Shown here in pieces: positions 33,725 to 42,495 of a DNA stretch of 44,496 nt; the stretch's first letter is position 1; each line of letters begins with the position of its first letter. Below the pieces are notes generated by a model. That model made no database searches. It worked only from the letters and a program-made list of their open reading frames with translations, and was not told the origin of the DNA. A program made the position numbers and the translations under genes. The stretch is from NCBI GenBank assembly GCA_018052475.1, contig JAGPNG010000013.1, positions 2,234 through 46,729 of the forward strand. The letters run 5' to 3'. The DNA comes from Candidatus Fermentithermobacillaceae bacterium (GTDB lineage Bacteria > Bacillota > Sulfobacillia > Fermentithermobacillales > Fermentithermobacillaceae).

Positions 33725-36061
33725 GTGAGTTCTGGTAGGGCAAAAACTTCGACGAAAAAAACCAAAGAAGCCAAGAACGACAAATGGCCATGGATCGCAT
33801 TATGCCTCTTTGGCGTTCTACTTGTTATAGCTTTAGGCATATCTACTTCAAAACCAACCGGTCACGGTTTGGTACTTACATTTACGATGTGGGTAGCTAG
33901 GACCACCGCCCAAGTTGCCGGCGATTTAGCCATGTACCTTTGCTTCCTTATCGTTCTTACGTCACTTGTGAAGATAGTAAACACTGATGCTCCGCTGCCC
34001 AGACCCGTATGGGGATTGTGGATGCTTCTTTTGTGCGGGGCGGCATTCTGGCACGATATAAAGATCCCATGGGAAAACAGTTTTTCCATGGGAAAGATGG
34101 GTTCCGGTGGAGGTATCTTAGGCGCTTCAATTGCATGGTTTCTCAGAGTGCTTTTGGGTCGATTCGGCGCCATCTTGGTCATCGTACTGGGAGCATGGGT
34201 TGGTTTGTCGCTCCTCGTCAACAAGTCCCCATACACACCCTTCTCGGTAATCTGGATGATTTGTCTTACTATGTGGCAAGAGATACGCAAGTTGTTTGCG
34301 GACTTTTTTAGGCCTGAGGGCCCCAAAGTGGAACCCTTTGAAACGGAACAACCTATAGAGATACCTACCGAGAAAGAACCCAAACGGTCCTCAAAGAGGG
34401 AACACAGGGGAGAAAGCGTTGAGTCGGTCGAGGATACCTCATATGCGACCGCGGTTGCCCAAATACGCGAACAGCTGACCAGATCCGAAGATTCCAAGCG
34501 AACTGAAATGTGGCGCTCCGGGCAAGAGAAAAAATCCGGAGAAGCAACACTTGCTCCTCCCATGCAGCAACTTTCTTTTGGTGAAGAGATATTTTACGAT
34601 CTTCCCCCAGCTGACATCCTTGACGAAAGCGAGGGCACCCGAGCAAAGACTAATCCCAAGCAAATTGACGAAACTGCCAGGAGGATAGAAAAGACGTTGT
34701 TGTCTTTTGGGGTGGCCGCCAAAGTAGTAAACGTAACCCAAGGCCCCAGCGTCACGAGATTCGAGCTCCAGCCCGGACCGGGCGTTAAGGTCTCTAATAT
34801 TGTTAACCTGTCGCAAGATTTGGCTTTGGCTTTAGCGACTCAAGATATCCGCATAGAAGCTCCGATCCCCGGGAAGTCTGCGATAGGAGTTGAGGTACCA
34901 AACAAAAGCATCTCAGTGGTACATCTTAGAGAACTTATTGAGTCCAAAGAATTCAAAAACAATCCTTCAACGCTGACTATAGCGCTAGGTAAGGATATTT
35001 CGGGACGACCCGTAATAACGAGCCTTGATAAATGCGTTCATCTTCTAATCGCAGGAGCTACAGGTTCCGGGAAGAGCGTATGCATCAACTCCATTATCGC
35101 AAGTATACTGTTCAAAGCGCGCCCGGACCAGGTCAAACTACTTCTTATCGACCCAAAAAGAGTTGAGTTATCCGCCTGGTCGCGTATACCTCATCTCATT
35201 ACTCCGGTGGTAACAGATCCCAAGAAATCCGCCGCAGCACTGAGATGGGCGGTCAAAGAAATGGAGTCACGATACGAGCGATTCACGAAAGTAGGTAGCA
35301 GGGACGTTGAGCGGTACAATGAGATATCTACTATCCCCGGAAGTACCAGACCAGCCCTACCCTATATTGTAATCATAATTGACGAACTTTCCGATTTGAT
35401 GATAGCAGCCCCTGCTGAAGTCGAAGACTGCATATTTAGACTCGCCCAGATGGCAAGAGCTTCGGGCATATACCTCGTGGTCGCTACGCAGCGCCCTTCT
35501 GTTGATGTAATTACAGGCACCATAAAGGTTAACATCCCTTCACGAATTGCTTTTGCTGTGACTTCTCAAGTCGACTCTAGGACAATACTAGACGTAGGAG
35601 GGGCAGAAAAACTGTTGGGCCGAGGAGACATGCTCTTTTTCCCTGTTGGAGCCCCAAAACCCATACGCGCCCAAGGTGCCTATCTTTCAGAACCTGAGAT
35701 AGACAGGATCGTATCTTTTGCTTCGAAGCAGGCACAACCGCAATATGCTACAGGTGTGCTTACTGTACCCGAATCTCCTACTCAGGAAATAGAAATGCAG
35801 GAGGACCCATTGTTTCCACAGGCAGTGCGAATAGTTGTGGAAGCAAAACAGGCGTCTGTATCTTTGCTTCAAAGGAGACTTCCTATTGGGTATTCAAGGG
35901 CGGCGCGTCTCATCGACGCCATGGAACTTAAGGGCTTCATTGGCCCCTATGAGGGTTCAAAACCCAGAGAGGTCAAACTATCCATGAACGAATACCTACG
36001 TCTATTCGAGAATCCGGATACTGCCGATGAGATGGGAACGAACGGCTCAAACAAAGAGTAG
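33725..36061 (+). CDS. ftsK: DNA translocase FtsK/SpoIIIE
   Basis: A 778-residue membrane-anchored, ATP-driven DNA pump used for chromosome segregation at the septum. Four or so hydrophobic helices occupy about 20-165, a charged linker runs to about 310, and the RecA-like motor follows: Walker A GATGSGKSV near 443, Walker B IVIIIDELSDLM, and MARASGIYLVVATQRPSVDVITGTIKVNIPSRIAF. The C-terminal gamma domain (LFPQAVRIVVEAKQASVSLLQRRLPIGYSRAARLIDAME) reads KOPS/SRS sequences. The start is GTG. Size fits SpoIIIE-type proteins, but sporulation cannot be inferred from this alone. Its stop overlaps the convergent uppP by 15 bases. Confidence 0.97.
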   Translation: MSSGRAKTSTKKTKEAKNDKWPWIALCLFGVLLVIALGISTSKPTGHGLVLTFTMWVARTTAQVAGDLAMYLCFLIVLTSLVKIVNTDAPLPRPVWGLWMLLLCGAAFWHDIKIPWENSFSMGKMGSGGGILGASIAWFLRVLLGRFGAILVIVLGAWVGLSLLVNKSPYTPFSVIWMICLTMWQEIRKLFADFFRPEGPKVEPFETEQPIEIPTEKEPKRSSKREHRGESVESVEDTSYATAVAQIREQLTRSEDSKRTEMWRSGQEKKSGEATLAPPMQQLSFGEEIFYDLPPADILDESEGTRAKTNPKQIDETARRIEKTLLSFGVAAKVVNVTQGPSVTRFELQPGPGVKVSNIVNLSQDLALALATQDIRIEAPIPGKSAIGVEVPNKSISVVHLRELIESKEFKNNPSTLTIALGKDISGRPVITSLDKCVHLLIAGATGSGKSVCINSIIASILFKARPDQVKLLLIDPKRVELSAWSRIPHLITPVVTDPKKSAAALRWAVKEMESRYERFTKVGSRDVERYNEISTIPGSTRPALPYIVIIIDELSDLMIAAPAEVEDCIFRLAQMARASGIYLVVATQRPSVDVITGTIKVNIPSRIAFAVTSQVDSRTILDVGGAEKLLGRGDMLFFPVGAPKPIRAQGAYLSEPEIDRIVSFASKQAQPQYATGVLTVPESPTQEIEMQEDPLFPQAVRIVVEAKQASVSLLQRRLPIGYSRAARLIDAMELKGFIGPYEGSKPREVKLSMNEYLRLFENPDTADEMGTNGSNKE

Positions 36062-36889
36062 GCTCAGAATAACGCCAAGGGTTCCTACCATCCAACAGTA
36101 ATAAGAAAACTTGTGCAGTTCACCTTTCTCTACGGTCCTAAACACAATTCGTAGCGCTGCTAGTCCCACTATGAATGATATGCATGCACCCATAAGCGAT
36201 ATTGGCTCAACTACCGGCCCCTGAACCTTCATAGCCTTTAAAATGTCGAGAAAAGCTGCCCCCAACACTGCAGGTAGTGAAAGCAGAAACGAGAACTCCG
36301 CTGCGTCTTTGTGTGCCATTCCTGATAAAAGTCCGGTAGTGATGGTTGTCCCAGACCTTGATATGCCGGGGATTATCGCAACTGCCTGGGAAACTCCTAC
36401 AGCCATAGCTTTTTGCAGCGTAACAGTAGAAAAAAGAGGATCCTCATCGACAGGGACCTGGGAAGCAACGGTGCTTCTCGGTGTGCCTAACGATTTGGAT
36501 AGATATAATATGCAACCTGTAACTATCAATCCTGCTGAAGCAGCTATAGTAGACGAAAAACAAGCGTCTATCTTTTCCTCGAATGCAAGGCCAACTATGC
36601 CGGCAGGTATAGAAGCCGCTATAACATACGCGACGAGCGATAGGCTACGCTTTCTTTCTACATCCGACCCTGGGAAGAACAGTCCTCTCAGAATCGAGTA
36701 GATCTTGGCTCGCAACATTACTATAGTTGCAAAGGCCGTTCCTACATGCACCCATATACTAAAAGTAAGTCCCGGGCTCGGTAGTCCAAAAAGTCTGGCG
36801 CCCAAAACAAGGTGCCCCGAACTCGATACAGGTAGAAATTCCGTTAGGCCTTGAATAACACTTAGTATGACTGCTTGATACAAATTCAT
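36047..36889 (-). CDS. uppP: Undecaprenyl-diphosphatase UppP (BacA)
   Basis: A 280-residue polytopic membrane enzyme that removes a phosphate from undecaprenyl pyrophosphate, recycling the lipid carrier for peptidoglycan and other wall polymers; extra copies confer bacitracin resistance. The catalytic segments are QGLTEFLPVSSSGHL (Glu-rich first motif) and IPGISRSGTTITTGLL (second, with Arg and Ser), and about eight hydrophobic helices are visible. The ATG follows GGGTGTG. It is convergent with ftsK (15 bases of overlap at the 3' ends) and 62 bases after the Na/Pi cotransporter gene on the same strand. Confidence 0.97.
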   Translation of the reverse strand: MNLYQAVILSVIQGLTEFLPVSSSGHLVLGARLFGLPSPGLTFSIWVHVGTAFATIVMLRAKIYSILRGLFFPGSDVERKRSLSLVAYVIAASIPAGIVGLAFEEKIDACFSSTIAASAGLIVTGCILYLSKSLGTPRSTVASQVPVDEDPLFSTVTLQKAMAVGVSQAVAIIPGISRSGTTITTGLLSGMAHKDAAEFSFLLSLPAVLGAAFLDILKAMKVQGPVVEPISLMGACISFIVGLAALRIVFRTVEKGELHKFSYYCWMVGTLGVILSLLFV

Positions 36890-36950
36890 CCATAATCACA
36901 CCCATGTTTTTTTGACTCCTCGTGCCCCGTAATGATCTCAGAAAGGAGAC

Positions 36951-38552
36951 TTACATATCAAGCACTTCTTCAGCAATGTTTACAGCATGATCTCCGATTC
37001 TTTCAAGATGACCCAGGACGTCCAGATATATCACTCCGGATGCCGGATAGCATATTCCTTGGTTTAACCTCCGTATATGCTTTGCTCTTAGGTCTCTTTC
37101 CATTTGATCCAGGGCATCATCCAGGGTTACGATTGAGGACGCTTTTGTTTTGTCTTTTGTCTTAAGGGCTTCGATTACGGTTTCTACAGACTCCACAACT
37201 TTAGAGATCATCTCATCTAGTTCTCTCAATGCCTCATCTGAGAAAGGAAGGTTATTTTGAAATCTGTAATCGGCCAATTCAACCAAACTGGTGGCATGAT
37301 CTCCGATTCGTTCAAGATCCGCACAAATGCTTATGATCGATGTCAAGACTTGCGCTTGAGACTCACTTACCTCTTGTTGGGAAATCTCGGCTACGTAATA
37401 GTTGATCGCTTCTTCGACTTCATCGATGATTTCTTCTATGTCATCAAAACGTCTTCTGTCTTTTCCTTGGTCGCCTTGAAAAATGGCAACCGCTGTCTTT
37501 AAGTTCTCGAGGCACAGCTCCGCCATTCTTGCTACTTCCTTTTCTGTCTGCATGACTGCCATAAATGGAGTTGAAATCAGTCTCGGATCTAAGTACTTGG
37601 GCCCATGATCCATTGCTAGGTCTTCGCCCTTAAGAACCTTGCGTACAAGCGAAGCGAATTGGTTAATAAAAGGCAACAACACCAAGGTTGTTACGATGTT
37701 AAACATAGTATGAGCGTTGGCGATTTGACGAGATACTTCACTGCTCGATACCGCTACAATGCTCTCAAATGGGTGCATAAGAGGGAGTATTATCAGCGTA
37801 CCAATCACATTGAACAATAGATGGGCCATAGCAGTTCGGCGTGCGGTCAATGATGTTCCGATAGAAGAAATGAGCGCCGTTGACGTTGTGCCAATATTGG
37901 ATCCAAGCAGAATCGGCACCGCTGCGCTCAAGGTAACGATTCCCCGAGACGCCATCGTAACTAGAAGCCCTGTAAGAGCCGATGATGATTGCAAAATAAC
38001 GGTGGCTACAATGCCTACTAGTATTCCGATTAAAGGATGTTCTTCTCCCAAAAGCATTAGCTTAAGGAAAGGTTCATATTCTTTGAGCGGTTCTAACACA
38101 TTTCCCACTATGCTTATTCCTAGAAAAAGCATGCCAAAGCCTACCAGGAAATCTGCAAAACCCCTAACGCTCCTCTTCTTCCCGAATAGCGTAAAAACCA
38201 TCCCTACGGCTATCGCCGGTAAAGCTAGTTGTTCCAGGTTAAAGGCCACCAATTGAGCGGTAACAGTAGTCCCAATATTAGCACCCATTATTACGCCAAT
38301 TGCTTGCTCCAATTTCATAAGTCCGGCATTCACAAAACTCACACACATTACGGTCGTCGCGGCTGACGATTGAATCACCGCTGTAACCACCAAACCAGCT
38401 GTTACGCTGGCCAAGGGGTTGACCGTCAATACCTCAAGAATGTGACGCATCCTGTCGCCTGCTGCCTTTTGCAAACCTTCGCCCATCTTGTTCATACCGT
38501 AAAGGAACAGGCCGACTCCACCAAATGCGCTAAGAATCATCTCTATGTCCAA
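36951..38552 (-). CDS. Na+/Pi cotransporter family protein with C-terminal PhoU-like domain (NptA type)
   Basis: A 533-residue membrane protein. The N-terminal 310 residues hold two repeats of the Na/Pi cotransporter QSSSA/QSSAA signature (AVIQSSAATTVMCVSFVNAG and VILQSSSALTGLLVTMAS). GANIGTT and GSNIGTT follow each. Residues about 340-533 are a PhoU-like helical domain with two E/D-RIGDHA motifs. The longest frame begins at 38681, inside the divergent hydrolase gene; a TTG at 38552 with GGGGGTGA about five bases upstream gives LDIEMILSAFGGVGLFLYGM, the normal family start. It imports phosphate, or may move other anions. GTG at 38561 is an alternative. Confidence 0.92.
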   Translation of the reverse strand: MDIEMILSAFGGVGLFLYGMNKMGEGLQKAAGDRMRHILEVLTVNPLASVTAGLVVTAVIQSSAATTVMCVSFVNAGLMKLEQAIGVIMGANIGTTVTAQLVAFNLEQLALPAIAVGMVFTLFGKKRSVRGFADFLVGFGMLFLGISIVGNVLEPLKEYEPFLKLMLLGEEHPLIGILVGIVATVILQSSSALTGLLVTMASRGIVTLSAAVPILLGSNIGTTSTALISSIGTSLTARRTAMAHLLFNVIGTLIILPLMHPFESIVAVSSSEVSRQIANAHTMFNIVTTLVLLPFINQFASLVRKVLKGEDLAMDHGPKYLDPRLISTPFMAVMQTEKEVARMAELCLENLKTAVAIFQGDQGKDRRRFDDIEEIIDEVEEAINYYVAEISQQEVSESQAQVLTSIISICADLERIGDHATSLVELADYRFQNNLPFSDEALRELDEMISKVVESVETVIEALKTKDKTKASSIVTLDDALDQMERDLRAKHIRRLNQGICYPASGVIYLDVLGHLERIGDHAVNIAEEVLDM

Positions 38553-38656
38553 CAAACTCACCCCCGACGCGTGAACTACACTAACTCTACAGGCAAAACC
38601 ATGATAACATAAGAAATATGGATTGCGCATCAAGTCACAAGCTGGAGGGATACAAA

Positions 38657-40000
38657 TTGTCGAATTCAAGTGCTTTGCCACGTAGTTGGATCGAGTTTGA
38701 GGAATACACTAGGGCGCTAATGGAAGAAACCCACATACCCGGAGCCGCAGTTGCCGTCTCCCATGAGGGCGAACCTATATATGCAAAGGGGTTCGGTGTA
38801 AGTGACTTGGCGACCAAAAAACCTGTCGATCCCAATACGATATTTGGCATTGCGTCAGTAAGCAAATCTTTTACAGCCCTAGCTATCATGGGGCTCCAAG
38901 ACAAAGGACTTTTATCTTTAGACGATCCTGTCATAAAGTACATACCGGAGTGGACGATTTCGGGCGTCTCGGATATGTCCGCGATAAAGATTAAGCACCT
39001 TCTTTCGCACACCACAGGCGTACCGCCTCTCAGAAGGCGGGAGGATCTTTTTAGATTTGACGAGCATCTGGAGTTTTTCGCTAATGAACCGATTGTCCCT
39101 CTGGGAAAACCAGGTGAATACTTGAGTTACTGCAATGATACCTTCCTTCTATTGGGTGCAATAATTCAAAGACTCACTCGGAAACTTTTTACCAGACATA
39201 TGACAGTAGAAATTCTTGACAAACTCGATATGAACCGTTCTACCTACGGTCTTGATGATCTCCGCAAATTTGACAATGTAACCGTTCCTTATGTCTATAG
39301 CGAAAAAGAAGGGCGCCTTGAAAGTGTGCCATGGCCTCAGCTGGGAAACTATGAAGTAGGAGGCGGTGTTCGCTCAAGCGTGCTCGATCTCATGAAGTAC
39401 TCTCAAGTGTATCTAAACTCAGGAATCTATGAGGGAAAAACCATAGTATCCGCTGAGGCGATACAGGCAATGCAACAGAGAGTTCATCAGATAGGAAGAA
39501 ATACGTACTATTGCTATGCTTTGGAAGTTACCCCTGACTATGAAGGAGTAACTTTGGTTGAACACGGCGGCGGGCAGCCCGGAGTATCTTCCAACTTCGG
39601 TTTTGTGCCCGAAGAAAAAATCTCAGTGGCTGTGCTCACTAATGTATCGGATGCTCCGGCATCACGGATCTGGCTCGCTGCTGTGAACTCGTATCTCGGA
39701 TTACCCATAGACAGAGAGCGAAGTTATGAGCCACAGTACGAAACCGATCTTGAAGATATGCTGAAATTCTGCGGAACCTATGAGTGCGACGAAGGTAGTA
39801 AGTTCACCATCTCTAAAACAGATACTGGAATCAAGATAACGGTTGGCGGTCATGACTATGACCTTAGAGCTAGTTCTGAAGACACGCTTGTCTTCCAAAG
39901 AAATAAAATGGATCAAGTCATAAAGTTCTACTTCGATGATTCCGGAAAGCCCTGGGCCGCATTTTTCCATCTTAGGATGCTCAGAAGAACCTCAAAGTAA
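38657..40000 (+). CDS. Beta-lactamase-fold serine hydrolase (class C/PBP4* type)
   Basis: A 447-residue serine hydrolase of the beta-lactamase/esterase superfamily. The S-x-x-K is SVSK at 67-70, the Y-x-N motif is YCN at 158-160, and the third motif is HGGGQPG in the C-terminal half. A small beta-rich domain closes the protein (FCGTYECDEGSKFTISKTDTG). There is no signal peptide, which argues against a periplasmic or secreted lactamase and for an intracellular esterase or D-amino-acid peptidase. The longest frame starts at 38618; TTG at 38657 has GGAGGGA six bases upstream and is preferred. It is divergent from the Na/Pi gene and ends in a strong terminator. The substrate is unknown. Confidence 0.87.
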   Translation: MSNSSALPRSWIEFEEYTRALMEETHIPGAAVAVSHEGEPIYAKGFGVSDLATKKPVDPNTIFGIASVSKSFTALAIMGLQDKGLLSLDDPVIKYIPEWTISGVSDMSAIKIKHLLSHTTGVPPLRRREDLFRFDEHLEFFANEPIVPLGKPGEYLSYCNDTFLLLGAIIQRLTRKLFTRHMTVEILDKLDMNRSTYGLDDLRKFDNVTVPYVYSEKEGRLESVPWPQLGNYEVGGGVRSSVLDLMKYSQVYLNSGIYEGKTIVSAEAIQAMQQRVHQIGRNTYYCYALEVTPDYEGVTLVEHGGGQPGVSSNFGFVPEEKISVAVLTNVSDAPASRIWLAAVNSYLGLPIDRERSYEPQYETDLEDMLKFCGTYECDEGSKFTISKTDTGIKITVGGHDYDLRASSEDTLVFQRNKMDQVIKFYFDDSGKPWAAFFHLRMLRRTSK

Positions 40001-40021
40001 AGTAACTTCGTGTCTGCTATT

Positions 40022-40048
40022 AGGCCAGGCAATTTGCCTGGCCTTTTT
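40022..40048 (+). terminator. Intrinsic terminator of the beta-lactamase-fold hydrolase gene
   Basis: AGGCCAGGC and GCCTGGCCT pair perfectly around AATTT and are followed by T4 or more. It lies 22 bases after the hydrolase stop. The minus strand has no T tract after the stem, so it works mainly for the plus-strand gene. Confidence 0.9.
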
Positions 40049-40069
40049 CAATTTAAAGACCCATATGAG

Positions 40070-42028
40070 CTACGAACTGCGCCCGAGTATCCTCAGACCG
40101 TTGAATGTGACAAGCACCGCCGCTCCGGAGTCAACCATCACTGCCAACCAAAGTGGCAATTTCCCTGCGAAAACCATTGCAAGAGCCAATACCTTGACGA
40201 TTACGGAAAAAGAGATGTTTTGACTGATTAACCTATTTGATTCTCTGGCCAGCTGTATCCCTTCAGGAATTGTAAGAAGATCCGGTCGCATCAGAACCAC
40301 ATCGGCAGCTTCAAGCGCAATATCAGTTCCGTTTCCCAGAGCTATCCCCACGTTCGCCCCTGCCAAAGAGGGCGCATCGTTTATTCCATCCCCTACCATG
40401 GCTACTTTACCGAACTTCATCTTCATCTCTTTTATAAGTTCGAGTTTTCTCTGAGGCGAAAGGTTTGCATACACCGATTGTATTCCCACATGACGTGCAA
40501 CAGCCTCTGCTGTTCTTGCGTCGTCGCCGCTTATCATCACACTCTGTATTCCCTGCTCACTAAGCTCAGAAATGGCTTGCCTTGCTTCCGGACGAATCGC
40601 ATCTGAAAGCGCTAACATGCCAATTACCTCTTTATCAACGCCTACAAAAACCACCGTTTTCCCCATACCTCTAAGGCTAACAGCTTTAGAACTGAGTTCT
40701 TCAGGTATCTTTACGTTTTGGGACAAAAACAGATTCTCATTTCCCACATAAACCTTCTGCCCTGAGACTACAGCGATTGCTCCTTGCCCAGGAATCGCTC
40801 TAAACTCCTGAGGAAAACCAAAATCTATTTCCTGCTCAATCGCTTTTTCCACAACAGCCCTGGCCAAAGGATGTTCCGATGCGGATTCACAAGAAGCAGC
40901 ATACCAAAGTAGACGCTCAGAAGCTGCGCCATCACTAGGCACAACTTTGTCCACTACCACTTTGTTCTGGGTAATAGTTCCTGTCTTATCAAAAGCGACG
41001 GCTTTTACTCTTCCGAGTTCCTCAAGATGGATTCCGCCTTTGATCAAGACACCTTCTCTTGCAGCTCTCGTAATAGCGCCGACTATCGTAACTGGCGTAG
41101 AAATAACAAGAGAACACGGACATGAAACGATCAACACCGTGAGGCCCCTATATATCCATGGCCTCATTTCCTGTTTCAGAACAAGAGGGACGCCAATCCC
41201 TAGGATCAAGGAAAGACCCAGCATAAGAGGGGTCCATATCTTGGCAAATCGATCGACTGTCTTTTGAGTCCGAGCTTTTTTTGACTGAGATTCCTCGATC
41301 ATCTCGATGATCTGTGAAATGGTTGTGTCTTCTGCCCTACTCGTTACAACCACTTCCAGAGAACCGTCAGCGTTCATACTGCCTGCAAGTACCGCGCTTC
41401 CCGGCTCCTTCTCGACAGGCATGGATTCGCCGCTGATAATGGACTCATCTACTGAAGAACGTCCCATAATCACCTTGCCATCTACAGGTATTTTCTCACC
41501 GGGGAAAATCATGACGACATCCCCTAGCTCAACGTTTTCAGCTGGGATATCGGTCAATCCTTCGTCGGTCTTCACGTGGGCCTTAAGTGGCGCAAGATCC
41601 ATCATCGCTCTTATTGATCGTCTGCTCTTTTCTCCCGCACTTTCCTCTAAATATTCGCCAATGCTAAAAAGAGTGAGAACCGCTGCTGCTTCTGCGTACT
41701 CGCCGAGCAGTATGGCCCCTAAGCCGGCTACGGTTGTAAGTAAGTTTATGTCGAGTCCTCTGCCGGAGCAAAGTGCCTTGAACCCTTCGTTGGCCACGGG
41801 ATACCCGGCAACGACAGCCGCCAGAATAAACGGAATCGGATAAGATTGATGCCCCATATTCTGTAAAACCAAACCCGCAATAATTCCTATGACGCCAAAG
41901 ATCGTCGGCAAAAGATGAGCAAGGTTTGGACCCGCGTTAATGTCGTCGGTAAGGCTAATATCATGAGAATGTGAGCAACTATGCCCACATTCGTGGGAAT
42001 GAGCTTCGTGTTCCGTTGTGTGATCCAA
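40070..42028 (-). CDS. Heavy-metal translocating P1B-type ATPase (Zn/Cd/Pb exporter-like)
   Basis: A 652-residue metal pump. The N-terminus is a His/Cys-rich tail (His and Glu residues through HSHECGHSCSHSHD) in place of a full HMA CxxC domain. The core has eight or so helices with the metal-binding CPC in VSCPCSLVIS near residue 305, the actuator SGESMPVEK, phosphorylation site DKTGT near 346, SEHPLA and GDGINDAPSLA. An in-frame ATG at 42091 lies inside the upstream regulator gene; TTG at 42028 with AAAGGGG seven bases before it is preferred. It is 31 bases after its ArsR regulator, so the pair forms a metal-induced operon. CPC and the His tail favour Zn, Cd or Pb over Cu (inference). Confidence 0.95.
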   Translation of the reverse strand: MDHTTEHEAHSHECGHSCSHSHDISLTDDINAGPNLAHLLPTIFGVIGIIAGLVLQNMGHQSYPIPFILAAVVAGYPVANEGFKALCSGRGLDINLLTTVAGLGAILLGEYAEAAAVLTLFSIGEYLEESAGEKSRRSIRAMMDLAPLKAHVKTDEGLTDIPAENVELGDVVMIFPGEKIPVDGKVIMGRSSVDESIISGESMPVEKEPGSAVLAGSMNADGSLEVVVTSRAEDTTISQIIEMIEESQSKKARTQKTVDRFAKIWTPLMLGLSLILGIGVPLVLKQEMRPWIYRGLTVLIVSCPCSLVISTPVTIVGAITRAAREGVLIKGGIHLEELGRVKAVAFDKTGTITQNKVVVDKVVPSDGAASERLLWYAASCESASEHPLARAVVEKAIEQEIDFGFPQEFRAIPGQGAIAVVSGQKVYVGNENLFLSQNVKIPEELSSKAVSLRGMGKTVVFVGVDKEVIGMLALSDAIRPEARQAISELSEQGIQSVMISGDDARTAEAVARHVGIQSVYANLSPQRKLELIKEMKMKFGKVAMVGDGINDAPSLAGANVGIALGNGTDIALEAADVVLMRPDLLTIPEGIQLARESNRLISQNISFSVIVKVLALAMVFAGKLPLWLAVMVDSGAAVLVTFNGLRILGRSS

Positions 42029-42059
42029 TTTGAGTCCCCTTTCTTCGTAAAAGAATTCA

Positions 42060-42410
42060 CTAGTTATGTTTAGAATGCTTGAAAGCTTCATCTAGCAACC
42101 TAGTCACATGCTCATCATCAAGACTGTAAAACACTCTTTGCCCTTCTTTGCGGCTCTTAACCAGTCTAGAAGCTCTAAGAAGCCTCAGATGATGTGATGT
42201 ATTCGATACAGAGGTCTTTACCGCCGCAGCCAAATCATGAACACACCACTCATCTACAGATAACAACCAAAGAATGGAAAGTCTAGTTTCATCAGCCATT
42301 ACTTTGAATATAGACACAACGTACTCCATCTCCGGCATCGTTTCTTGAGCTCTTCGAATCTTATCTTCGTCTAATGCATGTGGCAAACAGGTATCCAAAT
42401 CATCTGACAC
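42060..42410 (-). CDS. ArsR/SmtB family metal-responsive repressor
   Basis: A 116-residue winged-helix dimer-type repressor. The wing and recognition helix appear in SNTSHHLRLLRASRLVKSRKEGQRVFYSL. Two candidate metal sites are present: C8 with C56-V-H58 (compare the C7/C58/C60 site of CadC), and an alpha-5 site, D98/D99, H101, H112 and H115 (compare SmtB/CzrA). This suggests a Zn or Cd sensor. The GTG at 42410 has GGTGA five bases upstream; another GTG lies three codons earlier. A perfect inverted repeat on its own promoter (42423-42450) points to autoregulation with the downstream P-type ATPase. Confidence 0.94.
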   Translation of the reverse strand: MSDDLDTCLPHALDEDKIRRAQETMPEMEYVVSIFKVMADETRLSILWLLSVDEWCVHDLAAAVKTSVSNTSHHLRLLRASRLVKSRKEGQRVFYSLDDEHVTRLLDEAFKHSKHN

Positions 42411-42422
42411 TGCACTCACCTC

Positions 42423-42450
42423 TTGAACATATTATTGATCATATGTTCAA
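42423..42450. promoter_or_regulatory. ArsR-type operator: perfect 10-bp inverted repeat
   Basis: TTGAACATAT (42423-42432) and ATATGTTCAA (42441-42450) are exact complements with an 8-base spacer. A second, imperfect dyad centred on CATATG (42434-42451, ATTGA-TCATATGT-TCAAT) overlaps it, giving three related half-sites. The position over the arsR promoter spacer and -10 fits repression by the product of the adjacent gene. Confidence 0.85.
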
Positions 42451-42459
42451 TTATCGCAA
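42431..42459 (-). promoter_or_regulatory. Predicted sigma-A promoter of arsR and the metal ATPase
   Basis: On the minus strand TTGCGA (42459-42454) and AATAAT (42436-42431) are separated by exactly 17 bases. The -35 matches four and the -10 five of six consensus positions. The operator repeat covers the spacer and -10. Confidence 0.6.
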
Positions 42460-42495
42460 CATGCCAGAGATGGATATGTCTCTAGGAGGGCGTGT

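Noticed and set aside
36890..36950. A run of seven T near 36908 as a terminator
   Set aside because: There is no matching stem immediately before it on either strand.
38553..38681. The upstream extension of the Na/Pi cotransporter to 38681
   Set aside because: It would overlap the divergent hydrolase gene and adds residues without family similarity.
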